Part shown: positions 35,950-43,388 of the stretch, piece after piece | Position numbering within the stretch: position 1 is the stretch's first letter | Layout of the letters: every line of letters begins with the position of its first letter | NCBI RefSeq assembly: GCF_006717045.1 | Contig: NZ_VFPH01000003.1 | Span: 558,001-622,000, forward strand | Length of the DNA stretch: 64,000 bases | Reading direction: 5' to 3' | Source of the DNA: Pseudonocardia cypriaca | GTDB lineage: Bacteria; Actinomycetota; Actinomycetes; Mycobacteriales; Pseudonocardiaceae | The notes under the pieces: generated by a model | Seen by the model: the letters and a program-made list of their open reading frames with translations, nothing else | Told to the model about the DNA's origin: nothing | Databases searched by the model: none | Translations under genes and position numbers: made by a program

Positions 35950-35998
35950 GAGCTACGACTCCAAGGGGTTGGGGTGACGAACCAACTGCTGAGGGGGA

Positions 35999-36169
35999 TC
36001 AAGCCCGCGGCGCAAGGGCCACAGACCGGAAGAAGACACACAGCAACAAGCAGATCACGCACGTCGCGCCTGAGGCAGCGACCCACGACCAGACGGAGGA
36101 ACTCACGCCCGGCAGTGCCCTACGACCCCGGCCCGCCCGTCGCGCAACGTCAGCAACAAGCAGATCCAC
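35999..36169 (-). CDS. Small single-pass membrane protein upstream of the giant gene (56 aa)
   Basis: A GTG start at 36169 has a GGGGAGG ribosome site eight bases upstream. The frame ends at a TGA at 35999, 49 bases before the giant gene's ATG on the same strand. The product starts VDLLVADVARRAGRGRR and has one hydrophobic helix (VSSSVWSWVAASGATCVICL onward, about residues 23-46). An in-frame ATG at 36187 exists but has no ribosome site. Third-position GC is lower than in neighbouring genes, which weakens the call. If real, it is probably co-transcribed with and functionally tied to the giant protein. No family recognised. Confidence 0.45.
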   Translation of the reverse strand: MDLLVADVARRAGRGRRALPGVSSSVWSWVAASGATCVICLLLCVFFRSVALAPRA

Positions 36170-36806
36170 GATCGCAACCTCCCCCATAGGAGGAAGTCAT
36201 GCGGACGCTACCAGACGTTCATCAACTTCGTCGAGCCCCAAGTCTTGACTTCGCCCTCGAGCATCTCGCCGCAGCTCCGGCTCGGCCCGGGACGGCCTCT
36301 CCCGTGTGGGGATCGCGGGCTCGGCGGCCCGCCCGCCTCGTAGCCCGCGACGGGGTTCGCCGCACGAGCGCGCCGGGACGAGCGCGTGGATCCGCGCGAG
36401 TCCCGAGGGGAATTTCCGGCCGCCGGGTCTGGAACCGGAATGCAGGAGGAGGCGCGACGCGCGGCATCGTGCTGGCCGGACGCGCGCGGACCTGCCGGGG
36501 TGTGGCGGGGGCCGAACGAGCGACCACGGGAAGGGCGCCGGCTCGTTCCGTGCGATGCCATCGAGGCGCCCGTGTTCACGCAGGGAGGGGCATATACCAC
36601 CCTCCTCCCCGAGGAGGGCGGAACGATTTCAACCGGATGCGCAAGAATCGGTGAACATCCGTCGTTGCCGCACCGACCGCCCACCGCCGGGCGCGTCACC
36701 GATATGGCTCGTGCCGACGGATGGAGCGCGGGAATGGGCGGCGAAGCACCCCCGGCGTTGCGCCCGTCTCGGGGTCGTGATCGGGTGGAGGAGAGGAGGA
36801 CGACGG
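36170..36806. other. Intergenic region between the giant operon and the TPR gene, with a strong hairpin
   Basis: No gene is supported here; open frames on both strands are Arg-rich without codon bias. A perfect 8-bp stem CCCTCCTC/GAGGAGGG with a CCC loop lies at 36600-36618. It could be a terminator, operator or RNA hairpin upstream of the TPR gene. The divergent layout means promoters for both directions should lie here. Confidence 0.5.
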
Positions 36807-37589
36807 ATGCCGCCCTGGACGCGTAGTCGCCGAGGCTCAGGCCAGGTGCGCGAAGGCGCACCCGAAATCGCTGCCCGCCACGCCGCAGGCGTCGACCTCT
36901 GGCGCGCGGGGCGCGCCGAGGAGGCGGTGCCCCTCATCGAGGAGGCCCTCGAAGGCTGCCTCGTCGGACTGGGGGAAAGCGATCCCGCCACGCTGACGGT
37001 CGCCGGGAACCTCGGCGCGATCTGCTTCTCGGCAGGCGCGTGGCAGAGAGGTCTCGATCTGCTGGCGGCGAGCGTCGGCGACCGCACCCGAACGTTCGGC
37101 CCGTCCGACCCCCGCACGCTCACGGCCGTCGACGCGCTCGCCACCGCCTACCGGGTGGTGGGCCGGATCGACGAGGCGGTCGAACTGTCGGAGCGCGTGG
37201 CCGCCGCGCGCAGCGAGACCCTCGGCCCCAGCCACCCCGACACCTTGACCTCCCGGCTCGGGCATGCGCTCGCGCGCGCCGCGTCCGGGGATGTCGAGCC
37301 GGCGCTCGCTCTCCTCGCCGCGGCTCTGCACGACGCGGAGCGGAGGTACGGCCCGCGCCACGAACATGTCATCGCCCTGCGCGCGAACCTCGCCGGCTGC
37401 CTCGCCCTCCTCGGCAGGCCCGCTGAGGCGACCGCCGAGCTCCAGCGCGCCACCGCGGACGCGGCGGCGCTCCTCGGCCGCGGCCATCCGGAGACCGAGG
37501 CGCTGTTCGCCGATCTCGCGCACGCGCACGACCGGTCGTGGTTCTTCTCGATCGGCCGGATGGCGGAAGTGAACCGCGACCGCGGCTGA
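36807..37589 (+). CDS. Tetratricopeptide repeat protein (260 aa)
   Basis: ATG 36807 is preceded by GGAGAGGAGGA at ribosome-binding distance, so I prefer it over longer upstream frames. The product is made almost wholly of kinesin-light-chain-type TPRs of about 42 residues, with the recurring G-x-x-H/D-P-x-T motif (GESDPATLTVAGNLG, GPSDPRTLTAVDALA, GPSHPDTLTSRLG, GRGHPETEALF). Such repeats mediate protein-protein contacts in actinobacterial regulators and NB-ARC proteins. No DNA-binding or NTPase domain is attached. It is divergent from the giant gene, and an insertion sequence begins eight bases after its stop. Confidence 0.85.
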   Translation: MPPWTRSRRGSGQVREGAPEIAARHAAGVDLWRAGRAEEAVPLIEEALEGCLVGLGESDPATLTVAGNLGAICFSAGAWQRGLDLLAASVGDRTRTFGPSDPRTLTAVDALATAYRVVGRIDEAVELSERVAAARSETLGPSHPDTLTSRLGHALARAASGDVEPALALLAAALHDAERRYGPRHEHVIALRANLAGCLALLGRPAEATAELQRATADAAALLGRGHPETEALFADLAHAHDRSWFFSIGRMAEVNRDRG

Positions 37590-37593
37590 AGAT

Positions 37594-38586
37594 CTAGTTG
37601 TACTGCCCAGGGACGTTGGTCAAGCGGCTGATCGGCGCTCGACGTCCGACGGCGGTGTGGGGCCTGTGATGGTTGTACTCGTGCAGCCAGCCGGGTAGCG
37701 CGTCTCGGCGCTGCGACTCGCCGGTGTAGTGGCGGGCGAAGGCCCAGCGGTTGGACAGAGTGCGGTGGAACCGTTCGATCTTGCCGTTGGTCTGGGGCCG
37801 GTAGGGCCGGGTCCGTTTCGGGGTGATGCCGAGGTCGCGGCAGGTGTCGCGCCAGGCGTGGGAACGGTAGGCCGCGCCGTTGTCGGACAACACGCGCCGG
37901 ACGGTGACACCTCGTTGTGCGAACCAGGTGGTGGCCCGTGTCAGGACCGCGGCAGCGGTGACAGCTTTCTCGTCGTCGTGGACCTCGGCGTAGGCGAGGC
38001 GGGAGTGGTCGTCGAGCACGGTGTGGACATACGCGGTGCCCATCTTCTTGCTGCCATGCGCGCTGCAGGGCTTGCCCGGTGTCGCGGCGCGATGCCGTTT
38101 GCCCTGGGCGCGGCCCACGTAGCGCCAGCCGCCGCCGTCGGGGATGTTGCCCAGCTTCTTGACATCGACGTGGAGCAGGTCGCCGGGGTGGGGGTGTTCG
38201 TAGCGACGGACGGGTTCGCCGGTGACCCGGTCGAGGTGAGTGAGGCGGTGTAGCCCGCAGCGGGTCAGCACCCGGTGCACCGTGGAGGCCGGAATGCCGC
38301 GGCGGGCGCCGATCTCGATCGGTCCCAGGTGCAGCCGCATCCGGTCCCGGACGATCGCACGGACCTGTGCCGGGGCTGTGCGGGTCGGACTGTGGTGCGG
38401 GCGGCTGGACCGATCTGCCATCCCGGCCTCGCCGTGCTCGCGGTAGCGCTCGGCCCACCGGTTCGCGGTCGGCCAGGCCACCTGGAACCGCACGGCGGCA
38501 TGCGCGACCGGCATGCCGTCATCGACGATGAGTTGGGCCAGGCGTAGCCGGTGCTTCTCGGTCAGCGGAGCGTTAGCGTGAACCAC
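37594..38586 (-). CDS. IS481-family transposase (330 aa)
   Basis: GTG 38586 follows AGGAGG by five bases and gives VVHANAPLTEKHRLRLAQ, the usual IS481 N-terminus. Helix-turn-helix part: VAHAAVRFQVAWPTANRWAE. Integrase catalytic core: HVDVKKLG (first Asp), RRVLSDNGAAYRSHAW (second Asp), TNGKIERFHRTL (Glu), then WLHEYNHHRPHTAVG and PISRL. The DDE triad is intact. The TAG stop codon is supplied by the flanking CTAG target site, so the protein end depends on where the element lands. Confidence 0.95.
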   Translation of the reverse strand: MVHANAPLTEKHRLRLAQLIVDDGMPVAHAAVRFQVAWPTANRWAERYREHGEAGMADRSSRPHHSPTRTAPAQVRAIVRDRMRLHLGPIEIGARRGIPASTVHRVLTRCGLHRLTHLDRVTGEPVRRYEHPHPGDLLHVDVKKLGNIPDGGGWRYVGRAQGKRHRAATPGKPCSAHGSKKMGTAYVHTVLDDHSRLAYAEVHDDEKAVTAAAVLTRATTWFAQRGVTVRRVLSDNGAAYRSHAWRDTCRDLGITPKRTRPYRPQTNGKIERFHRTLSNRWAFARHYTGESQRRDALPGWLHEYNHHRPHTAVGRRAPISRLTNVPGQYN

Positions 38587-38720
38587 GGGGACCTCCTGTG
38601 GTCGTGGTGCGGATGCCGTGAGACAGCTCCACACCCTCCGCAGGAGGTCCTCGCCGTTCAAGATCAGTCAACTCGTGTCGTCACACGCCCTCGACCAACG
38701 TCTGTGGTCAGTACATCTAG
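37594..38720. mobile_element. Complete IS481-family insertion sequence with CTAG flanks
   Basis: Inverted repeats of 27 bp lie at 37598-37624 and 38690-38716 (left TTGTACTGCCCAGGGACGTT..., right reversed ATGTACTGACCACAGACGTT...), with about 22 matches. CTAG lies outside both (37594-37597 and 38717-38720); ATCTAG is shared if two more bases are counted. IS481 elements are known to target CTAG. One intact transposase fills the element, so it looks recently inserted and potentially active. Confidence 0.93.
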
Positions 38721-40639
38721 TCCTCGCGACCGGCCTCGGTCGTCACGCTGCGTAGCAGCGGGCGGGACGCCGCCGACGCCGCCACCACGAGCCCGATGCC
38801 CCCGGCGATAGTCGCGGCGAGGACGGCGAGCCCCGACGGTTCCAGCACGCCGGACGCCGCCGCGAACGGGGACGCGCACAGCAGCCCCATCGAGAGCGCG
38901 ATGCCACCGAGCACGAGCAGCGGGCGCACCGTCTCCGCCCGGCGGGCGGCGTCGAGCACCGCGAGGGGGGTGCCGGCGAGACGCAGCAGGCGCAGGCCGC
39001 GCCGGTGGTCCAGCACGCGGGCGGCGGCCGTGGTGCCCGTCGCGGTGGCCGCGATGAGGAACGTTCCGGCGAGCACCACCAGCGCGCCCGTCCGCAGATC
39101 GGCCACGAGCTGCACGCCCGCGGCATCCGCCTCCCGCTCGGTCAGGACGGGTCGGTCGGCGAGCGACGAGAGCGCGGTCCGCACGGCGTCGCGGTCAGCA
39201 GGCGGGGTCGGTATGACGACGACGCCGGCGTCCGCGTGGACGTCGGCCGGCCCGACCTCGGCCGGGAGCCCGCGCTCGGCGAGCTGTTGCCGGACCGCGG
39301 CCTCGAGGTCGGCGACCGGTCGGGACGAGACGACGCGCAGGGCATCGTCGTCCCCGTAGGCGGCCTCCGGCACGGAGGCCGTCAGCGGAGCGAGGAACCC
39401 CGCCACGAACACGGCCATCGTCACGCCGGCGACGGGCCGGAACGCGCCGCGCGGGTCGTCGAGCAGTCTGCGGCCGGCGAGCAACGCGGCCGGGGTGCGT
39501 GCCGAGCGCACCATCCCGGAGCCGAGCAGCCGCACCACGAGCGGCCCGATCAGCGAGACCGCGCCGAACATCGCGAGGACGCCGACGCCGAAGACGAGCC
39601 CGACGATCGCGGCAGGCGCCACCTGGCGGGCGCCGTTCGCGGCCGCGAACACGACCACACCGGCGGCGAGGCCGAGCAACCGCAGGAGCCGCGCCGAGCC
39701 GGGGCGCTGCCTGCGCGCGACGCCGAGCGGTCCGATCACGACCTCGCGCATGCCGCCCAGCGCGGACAGCATCGCGAGGACCGCCACGCCCGCCACGATC
39801 CCGGTGACCGTGGCGGGTCCGGGGCGAAGGTCGGCGGCGAACCACTCGCTCCCGCCGAGATCGATCGCCGTCAGCGCGGGCGCGGCCACCCACTGGAGCC
39901 CGATCCCCGCCACCGCCGCCGCGGCCGCGATCAGCGTGACCTCGGCGACGGCGGCCACCGTCACCTGCCCCGTGGACGCGCCCAGCAGGCGCAGCGTCGC
40001 CAGCCGCTCGGCGCGCCGCGCCGCGGTCAGCCGCGCCGACGCGCCGAGCAGGCTCGCCACCGGGAAGACGAGCAGCGCCGCCGCCACGTACGTGAGCTGG
40101 CGGTAGACCATCAGCAGGTCGGATGCGGAGGCGCCGAACGCGGTGACGGGCACGGCGTCCGGTATCTCGGCGGGTGTGCGGCCGACCACGGCGACCAGCT
40201 CGCCCGGCCCCGTCAGGCCGGCGTCGCCGATCGTCCCGGCCGGCGCGGGGAACCGGGCGGCGAGCTGGTCCGGTGGGAGCTCGCGGGCGAGCGTGGCGAG
40301 CGCGGGTGAGAACCACACCTCGCCGGGCCCGGGGATCCGGGGCAGGCCCGGTGGGGCCGGGGCGTCCGGGGTGAGCGCCGCGACGTCCACCCGCTGCACG
40401 ACCCGGCCGGCCGCCGCGTCGAGGGTCGTCCGCAGCAACGCCACCGGCGCACCGGCTCCCGCCACGACGTCCCCGGTGCGCCACCCCGCGCGCTCCTCCC
40501 GGGCATCCCAGCCGTGCACGGCGCCGAGCGCGACGGCGAGCAGGGCCGTGCCCATGGCGATCCCGATCCCGACCAGCGCCGCCGATGCCACGGCGCGGCG
40601 TCCGCCGAGCCGGAGCAGCCGCATCGAGAGCGCGATCAC
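38717..40639 (-). CDS. ABC transporter permease, FtsX/MacB-like (640 aa)
   Basis: GTG 40639 overlaps the ATPase stop (GTGA) and gives VIALSMRLLRLGGRRAVASA. A membrane helix follows (LVGIGIAMGTALLAVALGAV), then a large extracytoplasmic region and several further helices in two FtsX-like halves (VYRQLTYVAAALLVFPVASLL; LVVLAGTFLIAATATGTTAA). LRLLGAS and LRLAGTPLAVL are the coupling regions typical of FtsX permeases. With the neighbouring ATPase and divergent two-component system it fits an antibiotic/peptide efflux or envelope-stress exporter. The IS sits exactly at its TAG stop without altering the protein. Confidence 0.88.
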   Translation of the reverse strand: MIALSMRLLRLGGRRAVASAALVGIGIAMGTALLAVALGAVHGWDAREERAGWRTGDVVAGAGAPVALLRTTLDAAAGRVVQRVDVAALTPDAPAPPGLPRIPGPGEVWFSPALATLARELPPDQLAARFPAPAGTIGDAGLTGPGELVAVVGRTPAEIPDAVPVTAFGASASDLLMVYRQLTYVAAALLVFPVASLLGASARLTAARRAERLATLRLLGASTGQVTVAAVAEVTLIAAAAAVAGIGLQWVAAPALTAIDLGGSEWFAADLRPGPATVTGIVAGVAVLAMLSALGGMREVVIGPLGVARRQRPGSARLLRLLGLAAGVVVFAAANGARQVAPAAIVGLVFGVGVLAMFGAVSLIGPLVVRLLGSGMVRSARTPAALLAGRRLLDDPRGAFRPVAGVTMAVFVAGFLAPLTASVPEAAYGDDDALRVVSSRPVADLEAAVRQQLAERGLPAEVGPADVHADAGVVVIPTPPADRDAVRTALSSLADRPVLTEREADAAGVQLVADLRTGALVVLAGTFLIAATATGTTAAARVLDHRRGLRLLRLAGTPLAVLDAARRAETVRPLLVLGGIALSMGLLCASPFAAASGVLEPSGLAVLAATIAGGIGLVVAASAASRPLLRSVTTEAGRED

Positions 40640-41337
40640 CGCGGACCACCGGTCACGACGGCGTGGACGGCCGCCGGGTCGGTGCGGCCGTCGCGCAGGA
40701 CGATCACCCGGTGGCAGCGGGCGGCGACATCGGCATCGTGGGTGACGATCACCAAGCCGGTGCCGGTCCGGGCGGCGAGCCCGATGAGGAGGTCGACGAG
40801 GACGCGCCCCGTCTCGGTGTCGAGCGCCCCTGTCGGCTCGTCGGCGAACACGACCTCCGGGTCCGTGACCAGTGCCCTGGCGATCGCCACCCGCTGCTCC
40901 TGGCCGCCGGACAGCTGCCCGGGCCTGCGCTGCTCGAGCCCGTCGAGGCCGAGCGCGGGGAACCAGGCCGCGGCCCTGGCCACGGCGTCGCCGCGCCGAA
41001 CCCCGCCGAGCATCAACGGAAGCGCCACGTTCTCGACAGCGGGCAGCTCCGGCAGCAGCTGCCCGAACTGGAACACGAAGCCGAGGCGGGATCCCCGCAG
41101 GGCCGTGCGCCGCGCCTCGGACCACCCGTCGATGCGGTCGGCACCCAGCCAGACCTCCCCGTCGTCCGGGCGCAGGATGCCGGCGAGGCAGTGCAGGAGC
41201 GTCGACTTGCCGGATCCGGACGGCCCGGTCACGGCGACGACCTCACCCCGGTGCACCACGAGATCGGCGCCCCGCAGCACGGGCGTCGCGCCGAAGCCGT
41301 GCGTGAGCCGGATCCCGCGCAGCGCGGGTGGGCTCAC
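40636..41337 (-). CDS. ABC transporter ATP-binding protein, MacB/LolD type (233 aa)
   Basis: GTG 41337 overlaps the stop of the small upstream gene and gives VSPPALRGIRLTHGFGATPV. Walker A is GPSGSGKST, Q-loop VFQFGQLLPEL, signature LSGGQEQR, Walker B VVFADEPTGALD, and the H-loop VIVTHDADVAARC. Length is typical for the family that pairs with FtsX-like permeases. It energises the downstream permease, to which it is translationally coupled by a 4-bp overlap. Confidence 0.93.
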   Translation of the reverse strand: MSPPALRGIRLTHGFGATPVLRGADLVVHRGEVVAVTGPSGSGKSTLLHCLAGILRPDDGEVWLGADRIDGWSEARRTALRGSRLGFVFQFGQLLPELPAVENVALPLMLGGVRRGDAVARAAAWFPALGLDGLEQRRPGQLSGGQEQRVAIARALVTDPEVVFADEPTGALDTETGRVLVDLLIGLAARTGTGLVIVTHDADVAARCHRVIVLRDGRTDPAAVHAVVTGGPR

Positions 41338-41453
41338 CGCCGGCTCCCGTCGGCGAGGTTCTCGAGGAACGGGAGCACCGCCATCACCACGAGGACGAGC
41401 ACCCCGCTCACCCATGCCGCCGTTCCGAGGAACGCCACGATCATCTGTGCCAT
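41334..41453 (-). CDS. Small membrane protein coupled to the ABC transporter (39 aa)
   Basis: ATG 41453 gives MAQMIVAFLGTAAWVSGVL, then VLVVMAVLPFLENLADGSRR: one transmembrane helix and a short basic tail. Its stop overlaps the ATPase GTG by GTGA, which implies translational coupling. An upstream in-frame ATG (41558) would add an Arg-rich extension without helix character and is less likely. Probably an accessory subunit or regulator of the transporter. It is easily missed because of its size. Confidence 0.6.
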   Translation of the reverse strand: MAQMIVAFLGTAAWVSGVLVLVVMAVLPFLENLADGSRR

Positions 41454-41572
41454 GCCGACACGATCTCGGGACGGCACGGATCGGCGCCTCGGCCGCAGGA
41501 CGGAAGTCCGCGCGGGTGGCTCGTACTTCCGGCCGAGGGAGATCGGCGACAGCGGCAAATAGGCTCGGTTCC

Positions 41573-42745
41573 GTGATCCGCCTGCTCCGCTGGATCCGGC
41601 GGCACGCCGGCCTGGTCGCCGAGCTGGCCGCGTACGGCTTCTGGCTGATGATCGACCTCGCGGTGGCCCTGATCGCCGGCCCGTACGGCACCCTCGTCGC
41701 AGCCGTCGGCGTGCCGCTCGTCGTGCTGCTGCGCAGGCGGCCCGGCGCCCGGCTGGTACCCACCGCCTCGATCGCCATCAGCCTGTCGCTCGCGATCTCA
41801 CTGCTCTGCGCGGCGCAGCACGCGCTGTTCCCGGCCGTCCCGCAAGCGACATCCGACCTGGCGTTCACCGAGCAGCTCGCGCTCGCCGTCCTCGTCATCA
41901 CCGTCCTGCAGCGGTGCCCGCTTCGCCTGGCCCTCGTGCTCACCGCGGCCGCGGCGGTGGCGATCGTGGGCTCGCCGATCATGCGGGTGACCGACTCCGC
42001 CACCACCGGCTACGGCGTGCTGTCCGCGCTCGGATGGGGCGGCGCCGTCACGATCGGGCTGGTGCTGCGGGAGATCGACACCCGCAGGCGGGCCGCTGTC
42101 GAGGACGTCCGCTCGACGGAGCGGATGGAGCTCGCCCGCGAGCTGCACGACGTCGTGGCGCACCACGTCACGGGCATCGTCGTGGCGGCGCAGGCCGCGG
42201 CGGTGGTCGCCCGGACCTCCCCCGACGACGTCGACCGCGCGCTCGCCGCGATCGAGCACGCCGGCACCGACGCCCTGACCGCGATGCGGCGGATGGTCGG
42301 TGTCCTGCGCGGGCAGGACGCCGAAGGCGCGCGCACCCCCGGTGCCGAGCTGGCCGAGGTGCGCATGCTCGCGCACCGCTTCGACCCCGACGGCCGTCTG
42401 GTGCGGCTCACCACCGACCCCGGGCTGGAGCACGCCGTGCTGCCTCCCGGGGTGGCCGCCACCGGCTACCGGGTCGTGCAGGAAGCTCTCACCAACGTCC
42501 GCAAGCACGCGCCCGAGGCCGAGACGGTCGAGGTGGACGTCCGGATCCGCGAGGAGGCCCTGCTGGTGTCGGTGCGCAACGACGGTGTTTCCACCGCTCC
42601 CGGGAGCGGGCGGCCCGGCGGCGGTTTCGGGCTGGTGGGGATGGGCGAACGGGTCGCCGCCCTCGACGGCACGCTCTCCGCGGGCCCGACCGCGCCCGGC
42701 GTCTGGACGGTGTCGGTGCGGCTCCCGCTGCGAGGGGCCCGGTGA
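41573..42745 (+). CDS. Sensor histidine kinase, NarL-partner type (390 aa)
   Basis: GTG 41573 gives VIRLLRWIRRHAGLVAELAA; no Shine-Dalgarno is evident, so the transcript may be leaderless. The N-terminal half has four to five hydrophobic segments. The HisKA_3 motif is MELARELHDVVAHHVTGIVV with the phospho-His in LHDVVAHH. The HATPase part has VVQEALTNVRKHAPEA and GGGFGLVGMGERVAAL. It is divergent from the ABC transporter and coupled to the response regulator by GTGA. It probably senses envelope stress or the transporter's substrate. Confidence 0.92.
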   Translation: MIRLLRWIRRHAGLVAELAAYGFWLMIDLAVALIAGPYGTLVAAVGVPLVVLLRRRPGARLVPTASIAISLSLAISLLCAAQHALFPAVPQATSDLAFTEQLALAVLVITVLQRCPLRLALVLTAAAAVAIVGSPIMRVTDSATTGYGVLSALGWGGAVTIGLVLREIDTRRRAAVEDVRSTERMELARELHDVVAHHVTGIVVAAQAAAVVARTSPDDVDRALAAIEHAGTDALTAMRRMVGVLRGQDAEGARTPGAELAEVRMLAHRFDPDGRLVRLTTDPGLEHAVLPPGVAATGYRVVQEALTNVRKHAPEAETVEVDVRIREEALLVSVRNDGVSTAPGSGRPGGGFGLVGMGERVAALDGTLSAGPTAPGVWTVSVRLPLRGAR

Positions 42746-43383
42746 TCCAGGTCCTGCTCGCCGACGACCAGGAGATGGTGCGAACCGGCTTCCGGCTGAT
42801 CCTCTCCGCCGAGCCGGGGGTGGATGTGGTCGGCGAGGCCGGCACCGGCGTCGACGCCGTCACGCTCGCCCGGGAGCTGCGCCCGGACGTCGTGCTGATG
42901 GACATCCGCATGCCGCAGCTCGACGGCCTGGAAGCCACGCGCGTGCTCACCGCAGACCCGGAGCCGCCGCGCATCGTCGTCGTCACGACGTTCGACCTCG
43001 ACGAGTACGTCTACGGCGCGCTCCGCGCAGGGGCGTGCGGCTTCCTGCTCAAGGACGCCGGACCTCGGCTGCTCGTCGAGGCCGTGCGGGCCGCGGCGGC
43101 GGGTGACGCGCTCGTCTCCCCGTCGGTCACGGTGCGGCTGCTCGAACACCTGGCCGCCCGTCCGGTCGCGCGCACGCCGCAGCTGCCCGACCCGCTCTCA
43201 CCGCGCGAGCTGGACGTCGTGCGCGCCGTGGCCCGCGGCCGCACCAACGCCGAGATCGCGGCGGAGCTGTTCGTCTCGCTCTCGACCGTGAAGACCCACC
43301 TGACGAACATCCAGACCAAGCTCTCCGCTCGCAACCGCGTCGAGATCGCCGCCTGGGCGTGGGAGCACGGCCAGGTTCGCTGA
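42742..43383 (+). CDS. LuxR/NarL-family response regulator (213 aa)
   Basis: GTG 42742 overlaps the kinase stop. Receiver domain: VLLADDQEMVRTGF (acidic pocket), DVVLMDIRMPQLDG (phospho-acceptor Asp), VVVTTFDLDEYV and GFLLKDAGP (conserved Lys). C-terminal LuxR helix-turn-helix: LSPRELDVVRAVARGRTNAE, then LFVSLSTVKTHLTNI. It likely activates the divergent ABC operon (inference from layout). Its gene ends five bases from the convergent protease gene, with no room for a separate terminator. Confidence 0.95.
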   Translation: MIQVLLADDQEMVRTGFRLILSAEPGVDVVGEAGTGVDAVTLARELRPDVVLMDIRMPQLDGLEATRVLTADPEPPRIVVVTTFDLDEYVYGALRAGACGFLLKDAGPRLLVEAVRAAAAGDALVSPSVTVRLLEHLAARPVARTPQLPDPLSPRELDVVRAVARGRTNAEIAAELFVSLSTVKTHLTNIQTKLSARNRVEIAAWAWEHGQVR

Positions 43384-43388
43384 CACGG

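Noticed and set aside
1..35949. A modular polyketide or peptide synthetase as the explanation for the giant frame
   Set aside because: No ketosynthase, acyltransferase, adenylation, condensation or carrier-protein motifs were seen. The domains found are of unrelated types.
36199..36654. A 151-codon + strand frame with a very good ribosome site (AGGAGG, ATG at 36199)
   Set aside because: The product is Arg-rich with no domain, its codons lack the genome's third-position GC bias, and it overlaps the likely control region of the divergent genes. The site may be chance.
36208..36861. A 217-codon minus-strand frame overlapping the start of the TPR gene
   Set aside because: Low-complexity Arg/Ser/Pro translation, no ribosome site and no codon bias; it overlaps a well-supported gene.
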